Part shown: positions 53,464 through 61,913 of the stretch, one piece after another | Numbering within the stretch: the first letter of the stretch is position 1 | Layout of the letters: every line of letters begins with the position of its first letter | Assembly: GCF_000298315.2 (NCBI RefSeq) | Contig: NZ_AEYE02000024.1 | Span: 1 to 64,000 of the forward strand | Origin: Rhizobium grahamii CCGE 502 | Lineage (GTDB): Bacteria; Pseudomonadota; Alphaproteobacteria; Rhizobiales; Rhizobiaceae | DNA length: 64,000 bases | Direction: 5' to 3' | The notes under the pieces: generated by a model | The model's input: only the letters and a program-made list of their open reading frames with translations | What the model was told of the DNA's origin: nothing | Databases searched by the model: none | Program-made: the position numbers and the translations under genes

Positions 53464-55044
53464 CGACGACGTTGCCCATTCCAAGGTGGTCGCGTTCCAC
53501 GGGTTGGGTCCTGCCGCCTGTCCGCTTCGCCAGCTGCGCACCATATCGAAGAAAAAAATAAAAAAGCCGGCAGCCAGAACGAGAGAACTCAAACTGATGA
53601 AGAGGTTCAGCCCTGCCCAGGGCAACTCCGGCTGGTAGGTATAGACGCGGCGGGGCATGCCCGCCAGCCCCAGGATATGCATTGGAAAAAAAGTGAGATG
53701 AAAGCCAATAAAGATGAGCCAGAACGCCCACCGTCCCAGACGCTCGCTCATCATGCGTCCAGTCGCCTTGGGATACCAGTAACAAATTGCTCCGAGTAAT
53801 GGGAAAACTGCTCCGCCGATCAGGACATAATGGAAGTGTGCAACGACGAAGTAAGTGTCATGAACCTGCGTATCCAACGGGACAGACGCCACCATCACTC
53901 CCGTCAATCCGCCCATCACAAAGGTTACTATGAATCCCAGAACAAACAGGAGGGGTGTTTTGAACACCGGCTTGCCGGCCCAGAGAGTTGCTAGCCAACA
54001 AAAAATCTGGACACCGGCTGGAACCGCAATCGCCATGCTGGAAGCTGTAAAGAAGCTCTCTCCCACCCTTGGAAGTCCAACCGTGAACATGTGGTGCACC
54101 CAGAGACCGAACGATAGGATCCCCGTCGCAATGAGCGCCGTAACCAACGCAAGATAGCCGAACAGCGGTCGTCCGGTGAAGGTCGGGAGGATCGTGGACA
54201 CCATGCCAACGGCTGGAAGGAAGATGATGTAGACTTCGGGGTGCCCAAAAAACCAGAACAGGTGCTGCCACAGCAGCGCGTCGCCACCTTTGGCGGGGTT
54301 GTAGAATTGAGTTTCAACCAGCCGGTCGAGGATCAGTGTTGAGCTTGCGAACATGATCGCAGGCATTGCGATGATGACGAGAAACGACATGACCAGCATT
54401 GACCAGACAAGGACGGGAATGCGGTCTAACGACATACCGGGCGCCCTTTGCTTGAAGACCGTAGCGACGATCTCAACAGCAACCGCGAGTGCGGCGACTT
54501 CCGTGAAGGTGATCATCTGCGCCCAGATATCAGCGCGCTTTCCAGGGCTGTACTGCGGACCGGCGAGCGGAACGTAGGCGAACCACCCGACATCTGGCGC
54601 TGTGTCGAGCGCGAAGGACAACCAAAGGAGGATGCCGCCAAACAGGAATATCCAATACGAGAAGGCGTTGAGGCGGGGGAAGGCAATGTTGCGCGTTCCA
54701 ACCATCAGCGGAACGAGATAGACCGCCATTGCCTCCATGACCGGCACCGCGAACAGAAACATCATGTTCGAACCGTGCATCGTGAAGATCTGATTGTAGC
54801 GGTCGGCGTCTATATATCGTGCCTCAGGCTGTGACAACTGCAGGCGCATCGCAAGCGCCAGAAGTCCACCGAGGATCAGGAACACGAAGGCGGTGAGGAT
54901 ATAGCGTCGCCCAATGATCTTGTGATCCACAGACGTTAGAATGCCGCCGAGACCCGAGGGGGAAGCCCAGGTCTTGGCGAGCCGTGATTCCAGATCGGCA
55001 TCGGTCAAGTCGATATCGGTTACCGGTTGCTGGTCGCCACTCAT
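53344..55044 (-). CDS. ctaD: Cytochrome c oxidase subunit I, frameshifted near its end
   Basis: A 566-residue frame holding all 12 core helices of a haem-copper oxidase. Key motifs are HGSNMMFLFAVPVMEA (haem-ligand region), WFFGHPEVYIIFLPAVG (CuB His-Tyr site), WVHHMFTVGLP (two CuB His) and VAHFHYVLIGG (haem ligands). It starts in an ATGA overlap with subunit II. At 53458-53464 a run of seven C (gene strand) puts the last residues out of frame after NPWNATTLEWATSSPP; eight C would restore PPPPYNFRRIP and about 110 more residues (see 53138-53463). The core may still fold. Sequencing error or slippage are both possible. Confidence 0.9.
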   Translation of the reverse strand: MSGDQQPVTDIDLTDADLESRLAKTWASPSGLGGILTSVDHKIIGRRYILTAFVFLILGGLLALAMRLQLSQPEARYIDADRYNQIFTMHGSNMMFLFAVPVMEAMAVYLVPLMVGTRNIAFPRLNAFSYWIFLFGGILLWLSFALDTAPDVGWFAYVPLAGPQYSPGKRADIWAQMITFTEVAALAVAVEIVATVFKQRAPGMSLDRIPVLVWSMLVMSFLVIIAMPAIMFASSTLILDRLVETQFYNPAKGGDALLWQHLFWFFGHPEVYIIFLPAVGMVSTILPTFTGRPLFGYLALVTALIATGILSFGLWVHHMFTVGLPRVGESFFTASSMAIAVPAGVQIFCWLATLWAGKPVFKTPLLFVLGFIVTFVMGGLTGVMVASVPLDTQVHDTYFVVAHFHYVLIGGAVFPLLGAICYWYPKATGRMMSERLGRWAFWLIFIGFHLTFFPMHILGLAGMPRRVYTYQPELPWAGLNLFISLSSLVLAAGFFIFFFDMVRSWRSGQAAGPNPWNATTLEWATSSPPHPTISAAYLWSAAFILSRRTVRFSRSRSAFELTVVRF

Positions 55045-56027
55045 TTCAGGGTTTCCATGTAGGCTGCCAGCTGTCGAAGCTCATCGCTCGTCAATGGGAC
55101 AGTCGGCATGTTGTTCCCGGGCTTCACTGTCTGAGGGTCGGCGATCCATGCGGCAAGAGAACCGCGGGTGGTTTGGAGCAAGCCGGCAGCAATCGTCTGC
55201 CGACCGCCGACATGGGTCAGATCAGGCCCACTTGTTCCAACTGCGGGTGTTCCCCGGACTGTATGGCATGCAGCGCAGGGCTTGCTATTAAACACCGCCT
55301 TGCCGGCCGACGCCTCCTCCACTGTAGGCTCAATCGCTGCGGCCGCCTGGCCCGCCGCCCACCGTTGGAAGTCCACCTCGTCCTGTGCTATCACAAGCAA
55401 GGCCATGTGGCTGTGTTGCAGACCACAAAACTCCGCGCACTGACCCCGATAGATGCCTGGCCGGTCGGCTCGAAGCGTCAGGAGATTGCGACGACCGGGG
55501 ATAAGATCAAGCTTTCCGGCGAGACTTGGGACCCAGAATGAGTGAATTACATCGATCGATTCCAGCTCCAACTGCACGTTCTCCCCAACCGGCACGTGCA
55601 GTTCGTTGGCCGTCTGAAAGATCGTCACGTCATTTTGGTCCTTGTAGATGAATTGCCACCACCATTGCTGCGCTTTCACTGTGACCACGACCGCAGGATG
55701 CCCGCTGATGCTTAGCGAGCGGGTTGTATAGAAACTGGCAAGAGTGAGACCAGCAACGATGACCGCCGTCGCTGTCGCCGCCGATTTAACAGACGTGGTC
55801 ATAATGCGCGTAGAGACCTCATCCTGACGAACTTCTCCTCGACGAATTAGAGTCCACGCAAGAAATCCTGTCACGATTAGCCAAATGACGGTGCAAATGA
55901 CGATCATGCCGATAATGAGATGCTGGAGGGCAATGGCGGAGTGGCCATGAGCATTGAGAGCGGACTGGTTACTGCTACATCCGGCAAGGGTGATGAATAG
56001 GAGGGCGGTCAGACAGAAGGATTTCAC
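55041..56027 (-). CDS. ctaC: Cytochrome c oxidase subunit II with fused cytochrome c (caa3 type)
   Basis: A 328-residue lipoprotein: signal LLFITLAGCSS with lipobox Cys at 17, two helices, then the cupredoxin domain with WWWQFIYKD and the CuA site HSFWVP plus CAEFCGLQHSHM. A C-terminal cytochrome c domain has CAACH near 253. The fusion marks a caa3-type terminal oxidase that accepts electrons directly from soluble or membrane cytochromes. The GTG start overlaps the previous stop (GTGA). Confidence 0.95.
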   Translation of the reverse strand: MKSFCLTALLFITLAGCSSNQSALNAHGHSAIALQHLIIGMIVICTVIWLIVTGFLAWTLIRRGEVRQDEVSTRIMTTSVKSAATATAVIVAGLTLASFYTTRSLSISGHPAVVVTVKAQQWWWQFIYKDQNDVTIFQTANELHVPVGENVQLELESIDVIHSFWVPSLAGKLDLIPGRRNLLTLRADRPGIYRGQCAEFCGLQHSHMALLVIAQDEVDFQRWAAGQAAAAIEPTVEEASAGKAVFNSKPCAACHTVRGTPAVGTSGPDLTHVGGRQTIAAGLLQTTRGSLAAWIADPQTVKPGNNMPTVPLTSDELRQLAAYMETLK

Positions 56028-56617
56028 GGTGATGGTCCCTGGTCAGGCCGCACCGGCGTCGGTCCCTCGTCGAAGAGAATAGCGGCTGGGGCTCGATTCT
56101 CTGCTGGTCGGCCGGTTTTGTCGTCATTGCGGCTGGGCGCCATCGGGCTTGCCGAATAGGCACCAATGGATTTGATGTAGCCGGCCAGCTGCCAGATCTG
56201 ATCGCTCGTCATCTTGTCCTTGAACGCGGGCATCCCATGCGGTCGTCCATCGCGAATGGACGCAACGATCGAAATCATTGAAGGGCCGTAAAGCCACCAC
56301 CCGTCGAGAAACGAGGGGCCATTTTTGCCTTGCCCGTCGCCATGGCACTGCGAACAACCGAACCATGCATAGAGCCGTTTGCCCTGGCTCAAGTCGTAGG
56401 CGGTGCTTTCATAGGGCTTGCCCATTGCAAAGTAGACCTCAGGCGGCGTCCCACCGATGCCGTTCGGCATCAAGCGCAGATGGTCAAGCGCTGCAGCGAC
56501 AGGTGGATCAGCCCGAAATTGTCGAGGCTCTCTCGCCCATCCAACGACAATCGCGATGCCGCAAAGGCAGAAGAAACCTGTCGCAGAAACAATCTTTCCA
56601 GTTGTGATGCTCGCCAT
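56024..56617 (-). CDS. Membrane-anchored cytochrome c
   Basis: A 197-residue protein with an N-terminal anchor (IVSATGFFCLCGIAIVVGW), a haem site CSQCH near 92, and an axial Met probably in GMPAFKD. A proline-rich, disordered tail follows. ATG 56617 has GGGAGGCC before it. It lies between the YdeP-like molybdoenzyme and oxidase subunit II, so it probably shuttles electrons from the former to the latter. Confidence 0.92.
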   Translation of the reverse strand: MASITTGKIVSATGFFCLCGIAIVVGWAREPRQFRADPPVAAALDHLRLMPNGIGGTPPEVYFAMGKPYESTAYDLSQGKRLYAWFGCSQCHGDGQGKNGPSFLDGWWLYGPSMISIVASIRDGRPHGMPAFKDKMTSDQIWQLAGYIKSIGAYSASPMAPSRNDDKTGRPAENRAPAAILFDEGPTPVRPDQGPSP

Positions 56618-56642
56618 GGCCTCCCGCCATAAACCGCTCAAA

Positions 56643-59042
56643 CTATTCCACAGGTACGATGTTCGATCGACTGAGCCTTACCGGCAGTAACTTATAGGAA
56701 GGCGTCTTTGCCTTCGGATCGTGATGGGACAATGGGAAAAGCGGATTTGACTCGGGGTAGTAAGAGGCACAACACCCTTGAGGGATATTGTACTCTACGA
56801 TGCGAAAGCCCTGCACTTTGCGCACCGTTCCTGAATCAATCGCAGTGGTCACGTCAACGATTTCGCCTGGTTCGAATCCCAATCGCTCAATATCTTTTCC
56901 GTTCACGAAAATGACCTGTCGCGTTCCATCAACCCCGCGGAACCGGTCACTGTATCCGTAGATGGTGGTATTGAACTGGTCGTTAGAGCGGAGTGTGGCA
57001 AGATTGAGTACGTCCGCATCCGCGCTAGTGGTCTCAAATTCGGGAAAAAGCCTGGGAGGCGTTATGAAGTTCGCCTTCCTGTTCGCCGTGACCCACTTCC
57101 GCTCCCTCGCGGGAACAGGTCGCGGGAAACCGCCTGGCTTGAAGAGCCGTTCGTTGAATTTTTTAAAGGTCTCCGGGTAGGTGGTTTCGATAGCGTCGCG
57201 GATCAGCGAGTAATCCGCGACCCATTGATCCCAGGGAACGTCGCCTCTTGTTAACGTCGCCTTTGCCAACCCTGCAATGATTGCCGGCTCGGACAGAAGG
57301 TGAGGGCTCGCGGGCTTCACGCGCCCCCTTGAGCCATGAAAGTAGGCGACTGAACTTTCCATTGAAACAGCCTGTGGGCCTGTGTCCTGCTGGTCGACCT
57401 CAAGCCGCCCCAAGCACGGCAGTAGATATGCAATCTCGCCGTGAATAAGGTGGCTCCGATTGAGCTTTGTCGCGATCTGCACGGTCAGGCGAAGTTTGCG
57501 CCAAGCGACTTCCATGATGTCTGTATCAGGCACAGCACGGATGAAATTCCCCCCGAGGCTCACAAAGGCTCGACTTTTTCCTGACCGCACCGCCTCACAA
57601 ACATCCACGGTGCTACGTCCTTCCCAACGCGGCGGATCAAAACGGTAGAGTTCCGCCAGCTTGTCGAGTGGCACCAGATCGGGCTTCTCGGTAATCCCAA
57701 CCGTCCGTTGACCCTGAACATTGGAGTGGCCACGTACCGCGCAGATGTTCGCTCCTGGCTTGCCGATATTACCGCGAAGCAATGCAAGGTTCGCCACCAT
57801 GTGTATGTTTTGAACCCCCATCACATGCTGAGTAAGGCCCATCCCATAGATAATTAGTACGGCGTCTGACGCTGCATAGGTTCGAGCAGCCGCTATCATC
57901 TCTTCACGGGTAAGCCCTGAAAAACGTTCAAGGTTTTCCCAGGTATGGGCACGCGCCGCGGCCGCAAATTCTTCAAAACCAGCGGTGTGTTCCTTGATGA
58001 AGTCGTGATCGAGAACATGTTTTTTATCTGCCGCAGCCATGGCTGCCGCGAATGCTACGGCGGCCGCGCTCTCGCTCCTCGGTTCTCCATCAGATCCAGC
58101 AACCGTGCTTACGCCGAGGCCCTGCTTGCCATCGTCGGCCTCGATCAATGCCTTGCAAACCCCAAACAACGCTGCGATGTCGCCGCCGTTTCTGACCTGA
58201 TAATACTCGCTCGAGATAGGCGTTTCGGATCCGCTGATCATCTCGCTCGGGGCCTGAGGATTGATGAACCGCTCCAGGCCGGGCTCCCTCAGCAAGTTGA
58301 ACGTGACAATCTTGACGCCACGATGCACGGCATCCTGAAGATCGTGAAGCATGCGCGGCGATGACGTGCCGACATTTTGTGCAATATAGAAAATGCAATC
58401 GCAATTCTGGAAATCCGACAGAACAGCTGTGCCAACTGTGGCACCGATGCTTTCCGGAAGCCCAACGGAGGTGCTTTCGTGGCACATGTTTGATGAATCT
58501 GGGAGGTTGTTGCTGCCGAAGATGCGTGCAAAGAGCTGGTACATGTAAGATGTTTCCAGCGAAGCGCGGCCAGACGTGTAGAAATCGACCATTTCAGGCG
58601 CAATTTGCTTCAGCTCGCGACCGATTTCCTCGAAGGCAGTGTCCCAGCTGACCGGAACGTATTTGTCGGAGGCGAAATCCCAGCGCATCGGTCGTGTGAG
58701 CCGGCCTTGCTCCTCGAGATCGTGATCCAGCCATTTCTCCAGTGCGCTCAGTGTATGCGAAGCGAAAAACCTTTCGTCTGCGCGCTTGCTCGTCACCTCC
58801 CATGCGGTTGCTTTTGCACCGTTTTCGCAAAACTCCAGCGGGTGAGTTTTGGCTGGTTTGGCCCAAGCGCAGCTAACGCACATGTAGCCTTCGGGCTTGT
58901 TCTGGTGTCGGAGTAGCGACGGCCCGGAGAATGGAATATGCTCCCGCAGAACGATCTCCGTCACCGACTTAGCCGACCCCCATCCACCGGCCGGCCCGCT
59001 GTCGAAACCGATGTGAGGGTGTTCATTTGGTCGAGACGTCAT
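56643..59042 (-). CDS. YdeP-like molybdopterin oxidoreductase (FdhF family)
   Basis: A 799-residue cytosolic or peripheral molybdoenzyme related to formate dehydrogenase alpha subunits. An N-terminal cysteine set (CVSCAWAKP then EFCENG) fits a 4Fe-4S site. The molybdopterin domains span about 90-640, with MLHDLQDAVHRGVKIVTFNL and ICAVRGHSNVQGQRT; a C-terminal Molydop_binding domain follows. In E. coli YdeP is linked to acid resistance without a defined reaction. No formate-specific Sec or Cys motif is clear, so the substrate is unknown. It heads the operon that continues through the caa3 oxidase. Confidence 0.92.
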   Translation of the reverse strand: MTSRPNEHPHIGFDSGPAGGWGSAKSVTEIVLREHIPFSGPSLLRHQNKPEGYMCVSCAWAKPAKTHPLEFCENGAKATAWEVTSKRADERFFASHTLSALEKWLDHDLEEQGRLTRPMRWDFASDKYVPVSWDTAFEEIGRELKQIAPEMVDFYTSGRASLETSYMYQLFARIFGSNNLPDSSNMCHESTSVGLPESIGATVGTAVLSDFQNCDCIFYIAQNVGTSSPRMLHDLQDAVHRGVKIVTFNLLREPGLERFINPQAPSEMISGSETPISSEYYQVRNGGDIAALFGVCKALIEADDGKQGLGVSTVAGSDGEPRSESAAAVAFAAAMAAADKKHVLDHDFIKEHTAGFEEFAAAARAHTWENLERFSGLTREEMIAAARTYAASDAVLIIYGMGLTQHVMGVQNIHMVANLALLRGNIGKPGANICAVRGHSNVQGQRTVGITEKPDLVPLDKLAELYRFDPPRWEGRSTVDVCEAVRSGKSRAFVSLGGNFIRAVPDTDIMEVAWRKLRLTVQIATKLNRSHLIHGEIAYLLPCLGRLEVDQQDTGPQAVSMESSVAYFHGSRGRVKPASPHLLSEPAIIAGLAKATLTRGDVPWDQWVADYSLIRDAIETTYPETFKKFNERLFKPGGFPRPVPARERKWVTANRKANFITPPRLFPEFETTSADADVLNLATLRSNDQFNTTIYGYSDRFRGVDGTRQVIFVNGKDIERLGFEPGEIVDVTTAIDSGTVRKVQGFRIVEYNIPQGCCASYYPESNPLFPLSHHDPKAKTPSYKLLPVRLSRSNIVPVE

Positions 59043-59168
59043 GGCGGTATGCCCTTTTTGGATCCAGCAGATAAAACGAGGAAGAATTATTCGCCACTCG
59101 ACCTTGCTGTGGTGGAGGGTTGATTGACTGTTGCGGGAAAGTAGCGACCATCGATCAAACTTGGCTCC

Positions 59169-59342
59169 TCAGCGAAAGACTTCGAATTGGTCCGGCGCTT
59201 CCGTATCGCGGGTACGCTTAAACATTGAGAGGGGAAGGTTTGTTCCAACAGTGAAACCCGATCCATTCCACCTTGCGCGGTGTCGAGCATTTCCGAACAA
59301 AGAGAAGCTGTAATATTCCGTAAGCTCCTTCTGAGGCTGCAT
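59169..59342 (-). CDS. Possible 57-residue protein
   Basis: ATG 59342 is preceded by AAGGGG at eight bases. The peptide is polar and basic (FGNARHRARWNGSGFTVGTN) and has no family. The wider gap 59043-59544 contains nothing else I can support. Confidence 0.28.
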   Translation of the reverse strand: MQPQKELTEYYSFSLFGNARHRARWNGSGFTVGTNLPLSMFKRTRDTEAPDQFEVFR

Positions 59343-59544
59343 CGGTTGAACCCCTTGACGCGTGATAGCGACTGCAAAGACCAGCAGGTAAGAGAGCCTT
59401 CTGCGAATGGAACATCGTCCCGATGTCACTTCGACCTCTTCGAAAGACCCGATGCGGTGCCGCCCTGTCCGCGCCATCAACAAATAAGAATTTTGCCGTC
59501 GGAACATTGATTTATCTTGGGGATTTCGTCCGATGGAGGTTGCG

Positions 59545-59805
59545 ATGACCAAATTTCACTTTCGAACCACGGATCTGGACGCCACAATTGCGGACGAAGA
59601 GGGATATGATTTCCCTGATTTGCCGGCAGCACTTGCTGAAGCAAAGCGGCTACTGGCGGAAATGGCTCTGGACGGGCTCCCTCCAAACGGTGGCACCTTG
59701 CGAGTTGACCTTTTGAACGCTGACCGCATTGCGATCGCAACAGTCGCGCTCGAAATGAAGGTGAGCTTCGGTGTGACACAGCAGGACCATACACAGCCGT
59801 CTTAA
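59545..59805 (+). CDS. DUF6894 family small protein
   Basis: An 86-residue protein following the family plan: strand TKFHFRTTD, then GYDFPDLPAALAEAKRLLAE, ALDGLPPNGG and a closing strand. GGAGG lies six bases before ATG 59545. A weak stress-promoter-like motif (GGAAC-N16-GATT, 59501-59525) lies upstream. Paralogues are at 35552 and the broken 49538. The function is unknown. Confidence 0.82.
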   Translation: MTKFHFRTTDLDATIADEEGYDFPDLPAALAEAKRLLAEMALDGLPPNGGTLRVDLLNADRIAIATVALEMKVSFGVTQQDHTQPS

Positions 59806-60004
59806 GCGCGTTTCATCCATCGGTAGATCGGTTTGCCCATCAGTTGGAGATTTCGGAAGGATCTGCTTTTTGCAGCCGCGCAGCCGGCGTTTTCCATATC
59901 GATGGTCCGGAACTTCCCCCGGCACTTCCATGCCTTGCCTGCAGCGGGGATGAAAAGGGCCCAGCTGCATTTCGCAACATCATTTCAGTAGTTTGCTGTG
60001 GTGT

Positions 60005-60409
60005 TCAATGAGTCGCCGCAACCGGCTTATCGTCCATAGCCATCACGATGCCGGCATAGTGAACGGGATTGTTGTTTCGGTCTCTGAAACACCGACCGAA
60101 AGCCGAAACATTTACGTATGAGCCGTCTGCTTTGCGTGATCGATATTCCTGGACTGTCGGGTGCTCCGCAATGATGGCATCGTTTATTTGCTTTGCCAGT
60201 CTCGGCGCATCGTCAGGATGCACGCGCTCGAGGTAGACTTGCACCGGCAATCCATGTTGGGTCTCAGCCGGGTCAAGGCCGAAAAGCTCCGCCAGGGCAC
60301 TGTCCGCGTAAACAAGGTCGCTGTTTAGATCCCAGGTAAACAAGCCGGCATCCGGCATTCGGTCAGTCGAGATCTCGGTAAGGAATAGTCGATCTGTGCG
60401 TGACGCCAT
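60005..60409 (-). CDS. Stand-alone PAS-domain protein
   Basis: A 134-residue cytosolic protein that is almost entirely one PAS_3-type fold (GLFTWDLNSDLVYADSALAE, VHPDDAPRLAKQI, EYRSRKADGSYVNVSAFG). It starts after GGGGGAGGAGTT. There is no output domain, so it would act by binding a partner kinase or as a ligand-binding module. Its neighbours do not identify the partner. Confidence 0.85.
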   Translation of the reverse strand: MASRTDRLFLTEISTDRMPDAGLFTWDLNSDLVYADSALAELFGLDPAETQHGLPVQVYLERVHPDDAPRLAKQINDAIIAEHPTVQEYRSRKADGSYVNVSAFGRCFRDRNNNPVHYAGIVMAMDDKPVAATH

Positions 60410-60704
60410 AACTCCTCCCCCTTTAATCCTACTTCAGATTGAACCTGTATCAATCTTCTGCGCAAGTTCTCATTTGAGAGGAGCCTCTACGTCCAGAAGT
60501 TCAATGGTACGACACTGCTTTGTAGGGAGTCGAAGCCTGAAGAGTGGAAGCACCTGCGTTTTGCCTGCACCATCTGCGGTCCAGCTTGGCGCCTTTGATA
60601 ACCAGCGTCGTTTGGAGAGCAGATTTGGTCGACAAGGGCTCGCGCAGTTCAGAGCAAATACATCTTAAAGAAGCCATTGCCTCCATCTTGAATACGAGCC
60701 GCCG

Positions 60705-60845
60705 TTATCGCGTATGGATCACGTGCTGGATATGTCCCGGAATCTCGGATCGACTTCCTATCCAGCCTCCGAAAAGGATCGCGCAGCCGATCAAGGCAAC
60801 CACGACGATATATATCAGGTGCGGGATCCTTTCCTTCGTTGTCAT
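60705..60845 (-). CDS. 46-residue single-pass membrane protein
   Basis: A short gene with a strong ribosome site (GGAGGAGCC before ATG 60845) and a single helix (HLIYIVVVALIGCAILFGGW) between a short basic N-terminus and a polar tail. A stress-type promoter sits 20 bases upstream. Both signals together make it credible despite its size. No family is recognised. Confidence 0.65.
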   Translation of the reverse strand: MTTKERIPHLIYIVVVALIGCAILFGGWIGSRSEIPGHIQHVIHTR

Positions 60846-60864
60846 GGCTCCTCCAGTTACTAAC

Positions 60865-60889
60865 AACATTGCAGAGACCTATCCGTTCC
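60865..60889 (-). promoter_or_regulatory. EcfG/RpoE2-type promoter for 46-residue membrane protein
   Basis: Read on the minus strand: GGAAC, 16 bases, then TGTT, 20 bases before ATG 60845. Confidence 0.52.
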
Positions 60890-61146
60890 CGCTCGACAGC
60901 ATAGACGAGGCGGTGTTTCCCCTTACGCGGGCGTAGGTACGATATCGTACGCGTGTTCATGGTTGACCGTCCGTATTGCAAAGCTACGATTAAGGAGAAG
61001 GCGACATAGAGCGCCAGGGGCATGGCGCCCACACAACGTGGAAATATGCGCAGCCCTGAATTGAACGTTACGCATCTTGAGCGGTTTTAGCTTGATCTTA
61101 TGCGCAATCTGCCGGGTGGCGCCGGCGCATTTCACCGGAGGAACGA

Positions 61147-61377
61147 ATGTCTCTCTCTCATGTCCCACGTCTCAATCCAAGTGAATTGAAGCTTGTCACT
61201 AAGGTCGCAACGAAGTGGTGTCACAAGCATCATATCTCTCCCTATAGTGATCAAGGGAAAGCTGTCTTGGCAGTCACAACCGAGCGCGTTCTGGCCGGTG
61301 AACGTTCATCGGTTATCCTGGCCGAAGTTATTCAATCGCACATGGCGATACGTCGGTATCAGCAACCATGGGAATAG
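61147..61377 (+). CDS. Small basic hypothetical protein
   Basis: A 76-residue basic helical protein (KLVTKVATKWCHKHHISPYS, VILAEVIQSHMAIRRYQ). It starts after GGAGGAACGA, a good ribosome site. The pattern is compact and protein-like. No family is recognised. Confidence 0.58.
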   Translation: MSLSHVPRLNPSELKLVTKVATKWCHKHHISPYSDQGKAVLAVTTERVLAGERSSVILAEVIQSHMAIRRYQQPWE

Positions 61378-61913
61378 ATGGGATTCAATGCAGCTCTCCC
61401 GAGAGCGGGCGTGACCTGATGCTCGCCGAGGTCTTTTCAGCCGATTGGTGGTGACATTTTTCGTGCCGTCGTCCGACCGATGCGTTCTCACGCGGAGCTC
61501 GGGAGAAAGTGTTCGTAACTTTCGGGCTGTGCCACGAACTAGATCAGCGCATGGGCGAGACTCTGCCCGGTCTGCACGTTCGACGACCCATTCGAAGCCG
61601 CGAGCTTGCGCAGGATGGCGGGGAAAGGCTTGCCGCAGGATCCTGCGGAAGCCCGTGGAACCAACTCCTTCACCGTCGAGACGTCGACGACACGATATTG
61701 GCGAGTACTCCGGTTGACAAGGGTTGTACCGGCTGTCATCGTCATGGCTAACGGCAGACAGGATCTGTTGTTATAGCTACTGCAGTGGCTTGAGGCTTCT
61801 GGTGATGCCTTGTAATCCTAGGGACGCAGTCTGTTTGCTTTCCCTGGCCCTCGACGACCTCCATTTCGAAAGTTTCCGCGTAGCGGCGGCGATGCATGAA
61901 GGAGTGCACCTGC
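61378..61913. other. Intergenic, no supported gene
   Basis: Several frames are open here on both strands but none has a ribosome site or family resemblance. It should contain the promoter of the type I secretion operon. Confidence 0.35.

Noticed and set aside
59501-59525. EcfG-type promoter for the second DUF6894 gene
   Set aside because: The -10 box is GATT instead of NGTT; kept only as a weak note.
61539-61745. 68-codon minus-strand frame
   Set aside because: No ribosome site, no family; composition not clearly coding.
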